From Cristatella mucedo (lineage: Eukaryota > Bryozoa > Phylactolaemata > Cristatellidae), in the NCBI GenBank assembly GCA_009760855.2, contig WPIO01000031.1, positions 150,001 through 200,000 on the forward strand: 50,000 nt of DNA. The letters are read 5' to 3'. The notes beneath the pieces are model-generated. The model did not search any database. It worked only from the letters and a program-made list of their open reading frames with translations, and was not told where the DNA came from. Of this stretch, positions 1 to 12,376 are shown in pieces. A program made the translations under genes and the position numbers. The stretch's first letter is position 1. The number at the start of each line of letters is the position of its first letter.

Positions 1-286
1 GGCCGGCGAAAGTTCCGCGCGCGTCGTGCTAGGACCGCTGCGAAGAGCGGTCACAGGTCGAGGGAAAGTGACGAGCACGGCGCCCGTGACGATGAGCTCT
101 CCGCGGCGAAGCGGCGAAGCTCGAGCGCTCGCTCGCTGCAGACCAGCAAACCTCGGCGATGAGGGCAGAGGCGATGAGCCACCGGATCTGCGTCTCAGGC
201 GGGAGGGCGACAACGGCAATTATTCTTTGCAGCCGACCCGGTGCGACTCGCGTGCGAAAGAATCCGCTTAAGCCGATTCTTTGCGG

Positions 287-440
287 CCTCATTCGCACGG
301 CGGCAGAAGAGCCTTATCGACCGTCATCGCCACCGCTGGCAGCTGGCAATAAAGGATCGCTGCCCGACTGCGGGATTCGAACCCGCCGCCGCGTGACAAG
401 GGCCGAACCCGCTGGTGAGGAAACGGCAGGGTCCGCTAGA
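287..440 (-). mobile_element. tRNA-derived SINE, family 2
   Basis: The minus strand has a perfect T-arm, GCGGG TTCGAAT CCCGC (B box), preceded by a degraded tRNA-like half. The body has GCGATCCTTTATTGCC, a region reading GCGGTGGCGATGACG, and AAGGCTCTTCTGCCG. The body matches copies at 4798-4960 and 26420-26532, which makes this a dispersed SINE rather than a tRNA gene. Confidence 0.55.
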
Positions 441-959
441 CGCGAACTCGGCGGCTGCTCGTCGCGACTGGAAAGTAGGGCGTAACGTCGCAGCAGCTGG
501 CGCCGGTCCGGGGACCGAGCCTAGCTAGAAACAGGGGGCGCTTCGTGGCAGGGACGAATCCGCACCCAGACCGTTTGGCCGGCCTCCCTGCGCTCCGCCG
601 GTGGCAGTGAGGAGCCGACTTCGCTCGGGCGTGCTCGACGGTGCGCCCCCCCCCCGCGCACCTGCACCTTGCACCCTGCACCTTGCATCCTCTACGCATG
701 GTGGCGCCCACCTGCGGCGCCCCAGCTGTCGCTGCTGCTGCCGGCGTAAAGCGTCGCGAAAAACCGCTCTGGCAGCAGCAGCCCCAATCTGTCCAATCGG
801 TATCCTGTAGGCATCCTGGACAGCCTCTTGAGCTCCGTCGGCTGAACTCAAGTCTCCGCGTCTCCTGACCGCTCGGTGACAACCAAGAGGCCACCCACTT
901 AGCCGCGACCGGACAGGTCGCGAGTCCCTTGGCTGTAAGGCGTGCACTTTTCCGCCAAG
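441..959. other. No gene recognised; GC-rich
   Basis: CpG-rich sequence with a C10 homopolymer near 647 and a CACCTTGCA-type short repeat at 660-690. Open frames on both strands have no recognisable product. Confidence 0.5.
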
Positions 960-2067
960 GACGTTCCGTTTGAATCGGCTGCTACATATCAGATCTCCAT
1001 TGCAGACCTCCGCGTCTCCTCTCAAAGTGCTGACGTACAAACCTCTTTCCCCGGATGTCAAACCTTGTTTGTGGATGACTTTTCAGGAGTTCCTCGCTAA
1101 AATATTCGTGCGCGACAGGCCAATATTGAATGCGGGAGAATTTAACATTCACTTTAACAACCCGAATATCAGTCAGGTCCGCTCACTTGTTGACTCTCTG
1201 AAAAACGTGTTCTTTGTCTAACGCATTTATCATACCGTATCGACGGCCATTTTCTGGATCTTGCGATCTGCAAGGACGTTTGTCCTCCACTGACCTTGTC
1301 GTGGGCCCGCTGACCATCTCGGACCGTTGTTTTCTCTCGTTTACTGTTCCAGATCAGTTGCCTCTACAGAGTAACATCGAATCTGTCCCACGACGCATAT
1401 TGAAAAGCACTGATATTGAGAAATCGTTTTAATCTGTTGCGATGCAGGTGTTGCTGATGTGCACCCAGAGTCGGCCGCCAGCCTCGATTCTCTCACTGAT
1501 GCAGCTACCATTAATCGTAGAACTCGGCTCTCGACGAGCGTGCTCCTCAAGCATTCTGCCCGTGTTCAGACTGTCATCGCGATTTCTATCTAGTCACCGA
1601 AAAGCTTCGAAAGATGCCCCTTTTAAAAGCGAAGGCTTGAACGCTCATTCAATGTCAGTTCGGATCTGACGCCTGTCCCACCAGTTTCAAACAATTTCCT
1701 CTGCCTACACGTGAAATTTTGGAAAGATCAGCGCATCCTTTTTCACTAAGAAAATGAAGTCTTGCCAGTCAGTCCAAAAATAAGTTTATAAAAAGTGATC
1801 ACTCTTTTATCTGTTCAAATTGGTCTGAGAAATGGATGTAAAGAGTTTGGCCTCGACTTATTCTGCCTTATTCGTTGACAAAATTGCACGAATTCGTGCT
1901 TCCATAAAGCCGCCTCTGACTAAAGCAAGTGTAAAGTGGCAAACTGCCACATTCTTTAAGGATTTTCCGAGGCTTCTGAAAATGGCTTGGTTACCTTTTA
2001 GAAAGATTTTATTCAGAAAACTAAATCTTTTAGAAAGAACTCGTCACCTGACGACTTTATACCATCA

Positions 2068-2119
<52 letters not shown>

Positions 2120-3340
2120 TTCCCTCACATGTACACTTTTCAAGCAATATTGCAATTTTTTAATGCTTTTCTGGATAAATGCGTCGTTCCAAAGTCTTTC
2201 GAATCGGCCATGGTTCGAAGCAATTTATTAAATCTGGTTTAGGTTCAGAGGTCTTAGCAAACAATCGTCTGACCTCGTTTCTTCATTTTTGTCCACTATT
2301 TTCGCAAAAGATCATCACAAGGCAGCTTGTATGACAGAAGTAATTGTCAAAAGAAATCTCAGTCGGGATTCAAACGACATCACTCCAGTGAAACAACTGT
2401 GGTCCGCGGGATTGGCAATCAGTTCTCCGCCGATGATACCAAGCTGTATTTGGCACTGAAACTATCGAAATCCGATAAAGTGACTGTTAAACTGCATGCT
2501 TGTATGGCAGAAATTTGATCGTGTATGTCAGCAAATTTTCCGAAACCAATCTATGGCTAGTTCAAACTCCTTCTCGTGAGCCACCGTTGCACGCTGCTGG
2601 AGTAGGAGACTTGGCTCGTCTAATTGCTGATGCTTTAGTGGGACCATCATCATGGGCTCGGAACCTGGGTGTCCTCTTTATGTGCTTTAAACTTTGAAAG
2701 GTCATTAAGAAGACCACTTCCATCGCGTGTCATCATGTTCGAGCCCTATCCCATAAGATTCGGGACTGTATACCACGATGGCTATTTACAAATTGAATTA
2801 GCTCCGTGGTTTTGTCTAGGCTGGACTACTGCGATTTCGTTTTGGCTGGATCCTGAATAAAGCCATTAGGCTTCCGAAACCGGTCACGATTGTGGCTTGA
2901 AGATAAGTCAAAAGATTTCAGAGTTTCAGCCACGTGTTTCCTTTGCTGAAGGTGCTGCAACGACTAGCAGCCAATCAGCAGATTCAGAGAGGAACTCTGA
3001 CGCTGACAAGGGCTTGGCTCCTTCATACCAAGTTGAACTGCTTCATCAGTTTCAGCTTCCTTGAAGCTCTTGGGTCTTTTTCAGATACATAATTAGCTTC
3101 TCTATTCCAACACTTAAAAGATCTTTGGCAACAGAAGATTGTGCTCATGTAGGTCCGATACTGTGAAACTCAATTCTCAGCAACGCTTAACCCAACGATG
3201 TATACTCTCCTGTTACCGACTGTGCCGCATACTTTTAAGCAGTCTAGCTCTGCTCTCTCTACTATACTCACTTCCTCAACTCCCCTCCTGACTAAACTAT
3301 GCATCTCGCTTTCTCTTTGTTGCGTGAGAGAACGTCTACG
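960..3340 (+). mobile_element. Heavily decayed L2/CR1-type LINE copy
   Basis: Short reading frames in shifting phases match the minus copy at 6334-8795: EFNIHFNNPNISQVRSLVDS near 1137, KCVVPKSFESAMVRS near 2180, SGFKRHHSSET near 2350, a motif C remnant SADDTKLYLALK near 2430, and a C-terminal ELLHQFQ near 3030. A CT microsatellite interrupts it at 2071-2114. It ends against another LINE arm of opposite orientation near 3345. Confidence 0.7.
2071..2114. repeat. (CT)n microsatellite
   Basis: About 22 CT units inside the decayed LINE. Confidence 0.95.
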
Positions 3341-3344
3341 GAAA

Positions 3345-3705
3345 CGCCTGCGCCCCATCCAAGATTGGATGTCGGCAAGGCAAGAATTCAGTTTATCAGT
3401 TGCTGAAGCAGATTTCGACGGTTTGAATGGCAAATGTAGCTGAGTCAGCATAAAAGTGATACGCTATTTCATTGGTCTTAATCACTTTTCCCAGAGGTTG
3501 AGTATAAATGGAAAGCAGTAAGGGACCAAGGACGGACCCTTGAGAGACTCTACAAGTGACCGGTCTCGTGGGTGAGACCCGACAGTCACACGACACGGAT
3601 TAAACGCGATTCGACAAGTATAATTTAAACCATGTCAATACCTCGTCTGCCAGACCGATCGTTGTTCTCCATCGTTCAAGTAGGACATCGTAATCAATGG
3701 TCGAT
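3345..3705 (-). mobile_element. L2/CR1-type LINE fragment (RT core)
   Basis: Minus-strand translation gives DYDVLLERWRTTIGLADEVL, then RVSQGSVLGPLL (motif B), FYAD (broken motif C) and ADIQSWM. The fragment starts abruptly inside motif A, next to unrelated coding-like sequence, and ends near 3350. Confidence 0.75.
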
Positions 3706-4438
3706 CTCTCGCTGTGGTGCTCCGCTGCACTCTCCGCCAAGACGCTCGTGCGGGCCCTATCCCCTGCTGCGACGCTCTCGCCGCCGAGACATCATTCTCG
3801 CCAGCCGCCTGCGCCTCGTCGCAGGTCACCATCAGCGCTCTACTGACCGCTATCTTGCGATGCACTTCTGTACTCTGCACCTAGACGGTTGTGCAAGTGC
3901 TCTCCACCAACAAGAACCTCTCACCGCTGCACTCCACGGCCGAAACGTCGCTCTCTCGGGCGCTCTGAGCCGTTGAGATGCTGTCCACCGCTACGACGCT
4001 CTCGCTGCTGCGCTTCGAAGCCGAGACGTCGCTCTCGCGGGCCGCCTGCGCCTGGTTGCAGGCTACCATCGCCTTGCCGCTGGAAGCCGTTACATGCTGC
4101 CCCTCCTTCGTCTCCGGTTGCTGCCGCTGCATACTTACTTTGTACTGGCGCTCTTCGGCTGTTTCGGCTATTAGATCGGAAGCGGTCGCATACCCGCATC
4201 CTCCACCGGTATTGCAACCGGATAGCTGCGGCCCCTGAATGAGTTCCGCTCGTCTGTCTGGCTCTCGTGAGCAGCTGACGATGGGATCGCCCGTTGATGA
4301 AGCTGGCTCTTCGCCAACCTTTGTCCCAGTCTCAGCTCCGGCGAAATGGTCCTGCTCCAGCCGAAACCTCTCGGCCTCAAGCTCGGCCTTCTTATCTTTT
4401 AACCACGAAGAGATCAGAATTAACTAATTACGCGACTT
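3706..4438 (-). pseudogene. Broken open frame with coiled-coil start, possible gag-like or unknown protein
   Basis: One minus-strand frame stays open from just after a TAG near 4438 to the LINE junction, with a single in-frame TAG near 3882. It begins WLKDKKAELEAERFRLEQ, a strongly predicted coiled coil, and later repeats related segments: NQAQAARESDVSA, AQSARESDVSA and DEAQAAGENDVSA. There is no start methionine at its head and an AAAGTAAGT near 4140 could be a donor. Lys/Glu-rich coiled coils of this kind are common in gag-like proteins of invertebrate retroelements, but no diagnostic motif is present. Confidence 0.4.
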
Positions 4439-4797
4439 GCGGTAGTCTTGCTTTACGTCGGCCCGCTGGTCAGCCCAACCATTTATTGCATTATCGCCCA
4501 GACACAATGGCACAACATGCTTTAACGGCATTGTAATCTTTAAGCTTTGCTATCGTCTTCTCTAGGGTCAGAAGCCACGGCATAAAGTGCCCTCTGCCCT
4601 TAAACATTTCGTACCCGTAGTATGGGCGTCACATCTAGGCCATAGATGGTCCGGTACTCGTTTCTTTGTGGTAATTTGTATACTTTCTTTGTATACTTTA
4701 CTTTTTTATTTGAATACTTTACTTTTATTTTGTATACTTTTCCTTGTGGTACTCTTTACCAATTGTTGTATTGCAGTGGCTCCGGCGGCCGCAGGTC

Positions 4798-4960
4798 TAC
4801 TACGGTGAGCCGTGATGGCTCACTAGGTAAGGCGTTTGCTTTTCACGACCTCGGCTCCGATGTCGTTGGTTCTAATCCTGAGGTGGGCGATCCTTTATCG
4901 TCACTGCAAGCGGTGTTGATAGCCTTAAAGGCTCTTCTGTCGCTATACAAAAGAGGCTGT
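4798..4960 (+). mobile_element. tRNA-derived SINE, family 2
   Basis: An A-box-like TGGCTCACTAGGTAAGGCG is followed by a B box GGTTCTAATCC, then the body GGCGATCCTTTATCGTC, GCAAGCGGTGTTGATAG and AAAGGCTCTTCTGTCGC shared with 287-440 (minus). Confidence 0.6.
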
Positions 4961-6333
4961 TAAATCAGTTAGTATTTTACTGGAGTCTCGCGGAGACACA
5001 GCGGGTGGACGTGAGCGGTCAACGAGACTCTACCCTCTCTTCACTTCCGTCAATGCCTACATACACGAGAGCTCGATGAATCGCAGCAGACGTCAAGAAA
5101 TGTAACATGCCTTAGTGGCCTGACGCTGCGCTTCGTCACTGGCTTATTGGCAAAGCAGGTGAGGAGTACATTTGTGTCGCGACGCTGGGCTAATTACAAC
5201 AGCAGTATGCATCAGGCTCTCAAAACAGTAGCTGCGTGTGCAAGTCGGTAGACTGTCATCTTTATTATTTTTTACTGTACACTCACCATAGCTTTACGGT
5301 CGCTCTAGTAGTGTCGACCTATTTGATCTTGCGTGTGAGTCCATCCGTCAGTCAGAGAGTGTCTAGACGTAGGCCGCTGACGCTATCTATGCTTGCGATT
5401 GGCTCATTGCGATATTTCTATTAAAAATTCTTTGATACACCTAGTTTGTCTAATAAACATTGGCGTAGGTAATTTACTAATTTGGATATGTAGCTACAAC
5501 TGTACTCTCATTGCTGAAATTGAATTTTCACACAGTCCATTGAATTATGAAACGGTGATAGCAGGCTTTTGATCATCGACATTTTTCATCATCGATATTA
5601 TTTACGTGAAGAGCTTTTGAGATTATATCTCAGTGTAACGAATGAAAATTATTACCTTGCCCGAGAGAATCAAGACACGGTGACGGTTTTCCGGTAAGAT
5701 ATAAATTGCCGCCAAGGATTTTTGAAAAATTGCGACAAGGTATTCTTAACTTCCTAAAAAATAATTTTGTTCCGCGAGCTTTTCGCTTGTAAACTCAAAT
5801 AGATACCACAAAGCTCACAACGTAAGCGTGACATTGGTGACTTGTGTTTACACAGCCATGGAACCATGGACTCACAAACAACCCAAATAATATAGTTTAA
5901 ATAGTTTATTCCAGTGAAAAATATAACGTGGAATTTCATGTTTGCATTACATTGTGCACGTGAGTGTCAGCTGACCTAGCGGTGTGCCCTGCCTAGCTGG
6001 TAAGCCCAGCCTACTGTCGGGTAAAGATTTCCTGCCACGCTTTTGCGGGTTGAAAAGCTCGAATTATACCTTCAGTCTTTTTCTGTTTTGGACTTTTCAT
6101 AAGTGAGGCATTCGCTAAGCTTTTACGGCATGACGTCACTGGGCCTCTTCAGTCTCTTCCTGTAGCAGACTTTGTAGAGCGCAACATTTCTTTTTAGTTT
6201 CGGAAGCATAAGTGGCATTTTGTGTAACTTTTATCTCCGCCTGTAACTCCACAAAGTCATACAGACCATGCGGGTGTTACGCAGGAGAGTTTTGTATAGC
6301 GCACTCACAGCCTAAGCGGCTTTCGGTACGCAT
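4961..6333. other. No gene recognised
   Basis: Mixed-composition sequence without motifs, splice-supported exons or clear repeats. Confidence 0.5.
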
Positions 6334-8795
6334 TCAGAACCCAACAGACTTCGTCTCACGCAACAAAGAGAAACTGGGAAGCGTAGCAGAGTCAGGAGAC
6401 CAGTTGAAGTAGTGAGTAGCATAGAAGTAGCAGCTCAGGACCGCTGAAAAGAATGTGCCATAGTCGGCGATAGGAGAGTAGTTGTCGTTGCGTAAGAATT
6501 GTGGAAGCGAGTTCCACTGTCTAGAACCTGCAAAGTGAAAGCTTCTGTCGCCAACTGTCTTTAAGCGGAGGAATGGGACAGCTAATTTTTTTTCCACACA
6601 GGACCTGAGGGCGCGAACAGGCTGAAACTGATGTAGCAGTTCAGCTAGGTACGAAGGAGCCAAGCCGCGGCGGGCCTTGTGGGTCAGCGTAAGAACTTTG
6701 CTCTATATCCGTTGCTCAACCGGCAACCCTCCTAGCTCTTTCAGAAAAGGAGACACGTGCTCAAACCGCTGGGACTTGAAGACTAGCCTTACAGCCATAT
6801 ACATAGTCAGCTGCAGTGGTCTAATAGCTTTCTTTGGCAGCCCAGCCGAAAGGAAATTACAATAATCAAGCCGAGAAAGAACTGAAGAGCTAGTTAAATG
6901 TTTTACAAGCCACTGTGGGAGACAGCTCCTAATCTTGGATAGGGATCGGATGTGATGGTTAGCTGTAGAAGCAGTCTTCTGAATGAAGCTTTTGAAATTG
7001 AGGCAGCTGTCGAACACGACACCTAGATTACGAGCACGTGGTGATGGTCGCACAGTAGCATCACCTATTAGAACAGCAAAGCCTTTTAATCTAGCCACAC
7101 GCTTAGGGTGTTCTATGAGCAGCAGTTCGGTTTTATCGTCATTTAATTTCAAGAAGTTTTCCGACATCCAGGATCGAATAGCGGCAAGGCAAGCATTAAG
7201 TTTCTCAGTTTTTGCAGCAAATTCCGACGGTTTGAATGACAAATAAAACTGAGTATCGTCAGCATAGAAGTGATATCCTATTCCATGGGCCTTAATCGCT
7301 TTTCCCAGAGGTTGTGTATAAATGAATAACAGCAAGGGTCCGAGTACAGACCCTTGAGGGACTCCACAGGTGACCCTTCTCATGTCTGAGACCTGACCCC
7401 CACATGACACGGATTGAACACGATCAGACAAGTATGATTTAAACCACGCCAGTGCTTCGTCTGCCGGACCGATCGTTGTTCTCAATCGTTCAAGCAGAAC
7501 TTCGTGATCAATGGTGTCAAAGGCAGCAGACAGATCTAGCAGAGCTAGGGCAGTGACATTCCCGTCGTCGTTGCCACGTAGAATGTCTTTGTTAACACGG
7601 AGGAGAGCAGTTTCAGTAGAGTGCTGCCTCTTGAACCACGATTGAAATGTCTCTGACATTCCATTATTTTCAATATGTTCAACTAGCTGCTTAGCAACAA
7701 TTTTTTCAAGAATCTTTGATAAGAACGGAAGAAGGGAAACTGGACGATAGTTTGCTAGGACCTCTGTGTCTAGTCCAGGCTTTTTAAGAATGAGTCTAAC
7801 GATTGCCGATTTGAAGGACTTGGGGACGACCCCTTTTCCCAAAAAGAAGCATTAAAAATCTTGGTTATGGCAGGGCTGAGTTGGTCTGCAAGTGAAGACC
7901 ACAGAGATGAAGTATGGGGTATTCAGGAGACGAGATCTCTTTGCTAGACCTTATTAAGGCAGCCACATCACAGGCAGAAACATCGGAGAACCTTTTAAGA
8001 AAGGTCACAGGTTGAGGAACGGCGATTTCTTTGGTCGGAGGGGGCTTAATGGAGGCACGAATGTGCACAATTTTTTCAGTAAAGAAGGCTGAAAACTTTT
8101 CCGCTGAGCCTTTAGTATCTGGGGAGTCAGACCTCACACGTCCAGTAAATGGTTTACTGTCTTATAAATCTGTTTAGTGTCCGACTGGCAGGAATTCAGC
8201 TTTCTAATGAAAAAAGAAGCCCTGGTTTTTTAAGCTTTTGGGTGTAAATTCGAAGTAAGTCTTTAAAATTGACTAGGTCTGCCTCAGACCCCGATTTTTT
8301 GAAACGACGTTCCAGCCTGCGCTTAACACGGCGCATCTTAAGGAGTTTTTTTTTATAAATTGAAAGCAATCTCGACGACTTTGAGCACGGATAGAGCGAA
8401 CGGGACCGTGCTTGGCAAGAGCACTCCTGAGTGTCATGTTCATCGCATCAGTGAGGGTATCAAGGCTGCCGGTCGAGTCTGAATGCAGATCAAGAAGGCC
8501 TGCATCACAAACAGATTTAAAATAACTTGTCCACGTCAATGCTTTGTAAGTTACGTCGTTTGGCAGATTTGACATTGCCCTGTACGTACGAGGTAGCAGG
8601 AACAGTAAACGAGACCGAAAAATTATCTGAGAGGGTCAGTGGGCACACCACAAAGTCCGTGGGAAAGACATTCTTAGTGATCACGAGATGTAGAATGTGG
8701 CCACCGACGTGGGTGCTATGATTAACGTGTTGGGCCAAACCAAAATTCTCCAGACAGTCAAGAAACGAGCGGACCTGGCTGTTGCTAACTTGTTT
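6334..8795 (-). mobile_element. L2/CR1-type LINE, degenerate, 5'-truncated
   Basis: The minus strand reads from the end of the endonuclease domain (near 8790) through reverse transcriptase to its C-terminal region (near 6334). The main open segment, 7842-6703, carries RT motif A (LLDLSAAFDTIDH), motif B (GVPQGSVLGPLL) and motif C (FYADD), then the thumb region with LNDDKTE. Frameshifts split it into pieces at 8738-8517, 8575-8273, 8137-7865, 7842-6703 and 6663-6334 (GDRSFHFAGSRQWNSLP). The catalytic residues are still present, but the element lacks a complete endonuclease and the typical 3' tail, so it is not autonomous. Motif wording fits the L2/CR1 group of the Jockey superfamily; other copies in the window end in ATT repeats, as that group often does. 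Confidence 0.85.
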
Positions 8796-9469
8796 TAGTC
8801 GTTTTTGTCTGTTACAGAACAGGTAGCCCTAGGTATTCCGCTCGCTTCGCTCCTTTTCGTTTCCAATAGCGTTATGCTATTAAAACTCGCCGATCCACAA
8901 TGGCGAGCGCAAAAACCGCGGGTTTTTATGGTAATTAGTTTGCATCCATTAAAAATCACGGTAACTTTGCTTTGGAAGGCGGGCCCGAGATTGCCCTCTA
9001 ACCTAGTTGGGTGAGCCCGCCCCACTGACTGCCAAGCGTAGAGTTCTTAGACAAAGGAGCAAAATCTGTTTAGCAGGAAAAATAAGAGCTCACTTAAACA
9101 TTGTATTTAATACTTTTGTATATAAAAAGACTGTGAATCCAGTTTTAGGAAATTTATTTGTTAGCACTGGGTAGCGAATCAGCATTGAGTCGTGTACACG
9201 GAACGTACATACGAAGTAGCTGCCTTAAAACTTACATCGACTAAAAGGTGAGCCCTCGTGAAGAATTACGAGCAGGCTTGTGTATTCAGGTCATTCGAGT
9301 ACTAAAGGCAGCGCCGTAAGGCATGTTCAATTTCAACTGTGCGACTGCCGGCTGCGGCATTGTGATTGCCCAAGGTTGAACGCGATAAAGGGCAGCATGA
9401 GCGCCCACAGTGAGCTTTATGTAGTAGGATAATTACAAATTCAAACAGCCAATTTCCAGCAAGGTTGAG
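8796..9469. other. No gene recognised
   Basis: Sequence between the truncated LINE 5' end and the 170-bp array; nothing recognisable. Confidence 0.5.
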
Positions 9470-12090
9470 CCAGATTGCTGCAGAGACCAGGCCATTGCCG
9501 TCGATTGCCATGCATCGCCCTCGATTGTGCCTTTGTCGATTGTACAAAAGGATGTGGCTGCACTTATAATGCAGTGCAGTGCAATACGCAAGAAAAGTTG
9601 AAGGTTATCTCAGCAACTGTCGGTGCATTTGTAACTGTTCGTTATGGATTGGCGTATTTTCCCGGGCCATTGCCGTCAATTGTCGTAAGTTGCCGTTGAT
9701 TGAATGTGTACCATAGGTGAAAATTATCTGCGCACACAGGTACATGTTACGTAGAATGAGAGCATGCAATGCAGTTTACTTCAGCCAATCTTGTCAGTTT
9801 TCCATGGATTTCGCTATTGGCCCCTATCGTTGCTGTTGATTGCCGTGCATTGCTGACAGTTAACAATATAAAACATCTTCAAAGTTCCACGGTTATTCTT
9901 TGGATGCAGCGGAATGTTATATGTAATGACATTTGAGGCTTCCGCACTGCCAATTTCTCTTCAATTCGCCAAGAATTGGGGTATTGGCCCAGGACATTGC
10001 TGTCGATTGCCGTTCATTGCTCAAAATTGTACGTGCTCGATTGTTTGGAAGGATTTGATTGCCCTTTCAGCACGGTGAGCTGTGACAGGTAAGATATATT
10101 TGATCTTGGTCCAGTCACTTTCCAGTGATTTGCGATGGACCATAACGAATTGCCATATTTGCCCGGGCCATTGCCGTCTGTTGCCATGCATTGCCCAAGA
10201 TTGAATGGTCAGAGCTGGTTGAAAGTATGTACTCGAGTAGTGAGATGTTACGCGGAATGAGAATTGGAGCTTGGTGCAGCCGATTTCTCGTCGATTTGCC
10301 AAGGATTTTGGTATTGGTCCCTGCCATTGTTGTCGATTGCCTCGTATTGTTGACAATTAATGTGAAAAATAGCTTGAAAGTCCAACGATTTCACTTTTAA
10401 CACACATAAATGTGAAATGCGATGGCAATCGGTACTTCGTGCAGCCAATTTAGTGTCAACTTGCCACGGATTGTAGTGGATTGCTGCTTCGAGCCAAGCC
10501 GTTGCCGTAGATTGCCATGCATTCCCCGAGATTGTACGAGTGCAATTGCTTAAAATGATGTGGTTGATATTAACCATTGTGCTATGTAACATGCATTAAA
10601 AAGTGAAGCATTGCGAAACCAATTTCGGCGCATTTTGCATTAGATTGCTGTAAATTGAGGTATTGGCCCGGGCCATTACAGTCAATTGCGGGGCATTGCT
10701 GCCGAATGATCGAGGCGATTGTAGTGAAATTGCGGGATTACACAATAAGCAAAAATTAGAGCAACGTGCAATCACTATTAGAGCTTAAAGTGTACGTATT
10801 CTGGTCGTTTTTCGGCGGGTTGCGGCACATTGACGTACTGGCCCGGGCAGTTGCAGTCGATTGCAGTGCATTGCTGTTGAATGGCCGAGGCAATTACAGT
10901 GAAGTTATGCGAGGACACAATAACCGAAGAGTAGAGCAGCGTGCAATCATAACTAGAGCTTCTAGTGTACGCGTTCTAGTCGCTATGTAGCAAATTGTAG
11001 CGGATTGAGGCGGATTGAGGTGGATTGCGGTATGGGTCAGGGTCGTTGCAGTCGATTGCAATTAATTGCATGAGAACGCGTGTGCACAATGGAGCGAACT
11101 ATTGTGAATTTACTTTGAACTGAGTCTAGTCCTATATGCAATGTCAATTAAAGCTTCGCGATGGCGATTTGAGTATGATTTGCATTGGAATAGAGTGGAT
11201 TTCGGTAGTTTTGCAGGTCATTTCAGGCGATTGTCGCCCGTTGCCACAGTGCGAAATTGCACAATTTTTAATTTTAAGTGGCTGTGCACACAGCACGGTG
11301 CACTTTAATATGCATCAAAAACTGGAGTTCGGCGTAATTTATTTCGATTTTTTTTTATGCGGTGGATTCTGTGGATTGAAGTGGATTGCGGTATTGGCCC
11401 GGGCTACTGCAGTCGACTGCAGTGCATTGCACGAAAACGGCCGCGCCAATTGAAGTGCCAAGCTGGTTTGGTCTAGCGGTTAAGGTGCTCGCCAGACCAA
11501 GGTCTGACTGAGGTCGTGGGCTCGAGCCCCGAGGCATATGCGAAGCGCAATGGAGATTAAGTTCTCTTGGGTCGCTATATAAATTAATTATATTTAAATG
11601 AAATTTGTTAATGCAATTGTCGCAGAGTGTGCTGTCGTATGCAATCAAAATGGGAGCTTTTTGATCAGGATTTCAATCTTTGCATGGTGGAATGCAGTGG
11701 ATTGCGGCTGATTGCGGTATTGGCCTGAGCCACTGCAATCTTATTTCAGTGGAATTTGTGAAACGCGTGAGCGGAATTGTGCGAAATTTTTTGAGTACAT
11801 TGTGTGTGTAGCGTAGTTTGATATTCCAGACGTTTTTGAGCTGTTCGCAGCAGATTTAGGGTGGATTTGACGAGAACTAGAATGGATTGCGGTGGATTGC
11901 TATGAATTGCGGTTCGGGGCGTCCAGCGCCAAAGCTCATTTGCATACGTGCTCGTGCGTGCAGCGACATGAAGTTTTGTGGACAGATAAATTCGAACGTT
12001 TACTAGAATATCACAGAAAAATTTGAGCTCGGTAACGCTGACATCTGGTCGTTGCTACCCTAATTAGAGTGGATTGCGGGTGATTGCTGT
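9470..12090. repeat. Diverged tandem array, unit about 170 bp
   Basis: A core resembling GGCCATTGCCGTCGATTGC, followed by CATGCATTGC, recurs near 9492, 9664, 9824, 9990, 10160, 10320, 10498, 10667, 10845, 11043, 11215, 11400, 11721, 11885 and 12068. Spacing is 160-200 bp, except 11400-11721, which returns to about 180 once the SINE at 11457-11600 is removed. Units also share GGATT..GG.ATTGGCCC before the core. Identity between units is low, so the array is old. No coding sequence is visible. Confidence 0.75.
11457..11600 (+). mobile_element. tRNA-derived SINE, family 1
   Basis: GGTCTAGCGGTTAAGGTGCT (A box) and GGTCGTGGGCTCGAGCCC (B box) are followed by a LINE-type 3' tail, with paired arms around GAGATTAAGTTCTC and a TATATAAATTAATTATA end. 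It is inserted into the 170-bp tandem array. Confidence 0.85.
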
Positions 12091-12370
12091 GGAAATTCGC
12101 CGAACCCCTGCCAGCTCGCCGATCAGCTAGTGCTCACATTTCGCTCTGTCGTTACGCTTACGAGCTCGATGCCTATACGCCTAGAGCTCCTGGAGCCGCG
12201 GTAACGTATAGCGCGGCGGTTCCATACGAGAGTCCAACCCATAGCTTCTGGCCAAGCGGGCCCAAGGGTGGGTGACCTTGAGCAAACCGCAGCAACCGAG
12301 GTAACCACCGAGCCACTGTTCTGACCGACTGCCGGACGTGGCGACGGTCGGGGGATGCTGCCATTCGCTG

Positions 12371-12376
12371 TATAAA
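12371..12376 (+). promoter_or_regulatory. TATA box of gene A
   Basis: TATAAA lies 68 bp before the predicted ATG and about 25 bp before a TCATTT initiator-like site near 12392, leaving a 5' UTR of roughly 40 nt. The surroundings become CpG-rich directly downstream. Confidence 0.6.

Noticed and set aside
355-430. A possible minus-strand tRNA gene with a perfect T-arm
   Set aside because: The acceptor and anticodon stems do not pair, and the 3' body matches two other copies in the window, so it is a SINE head.
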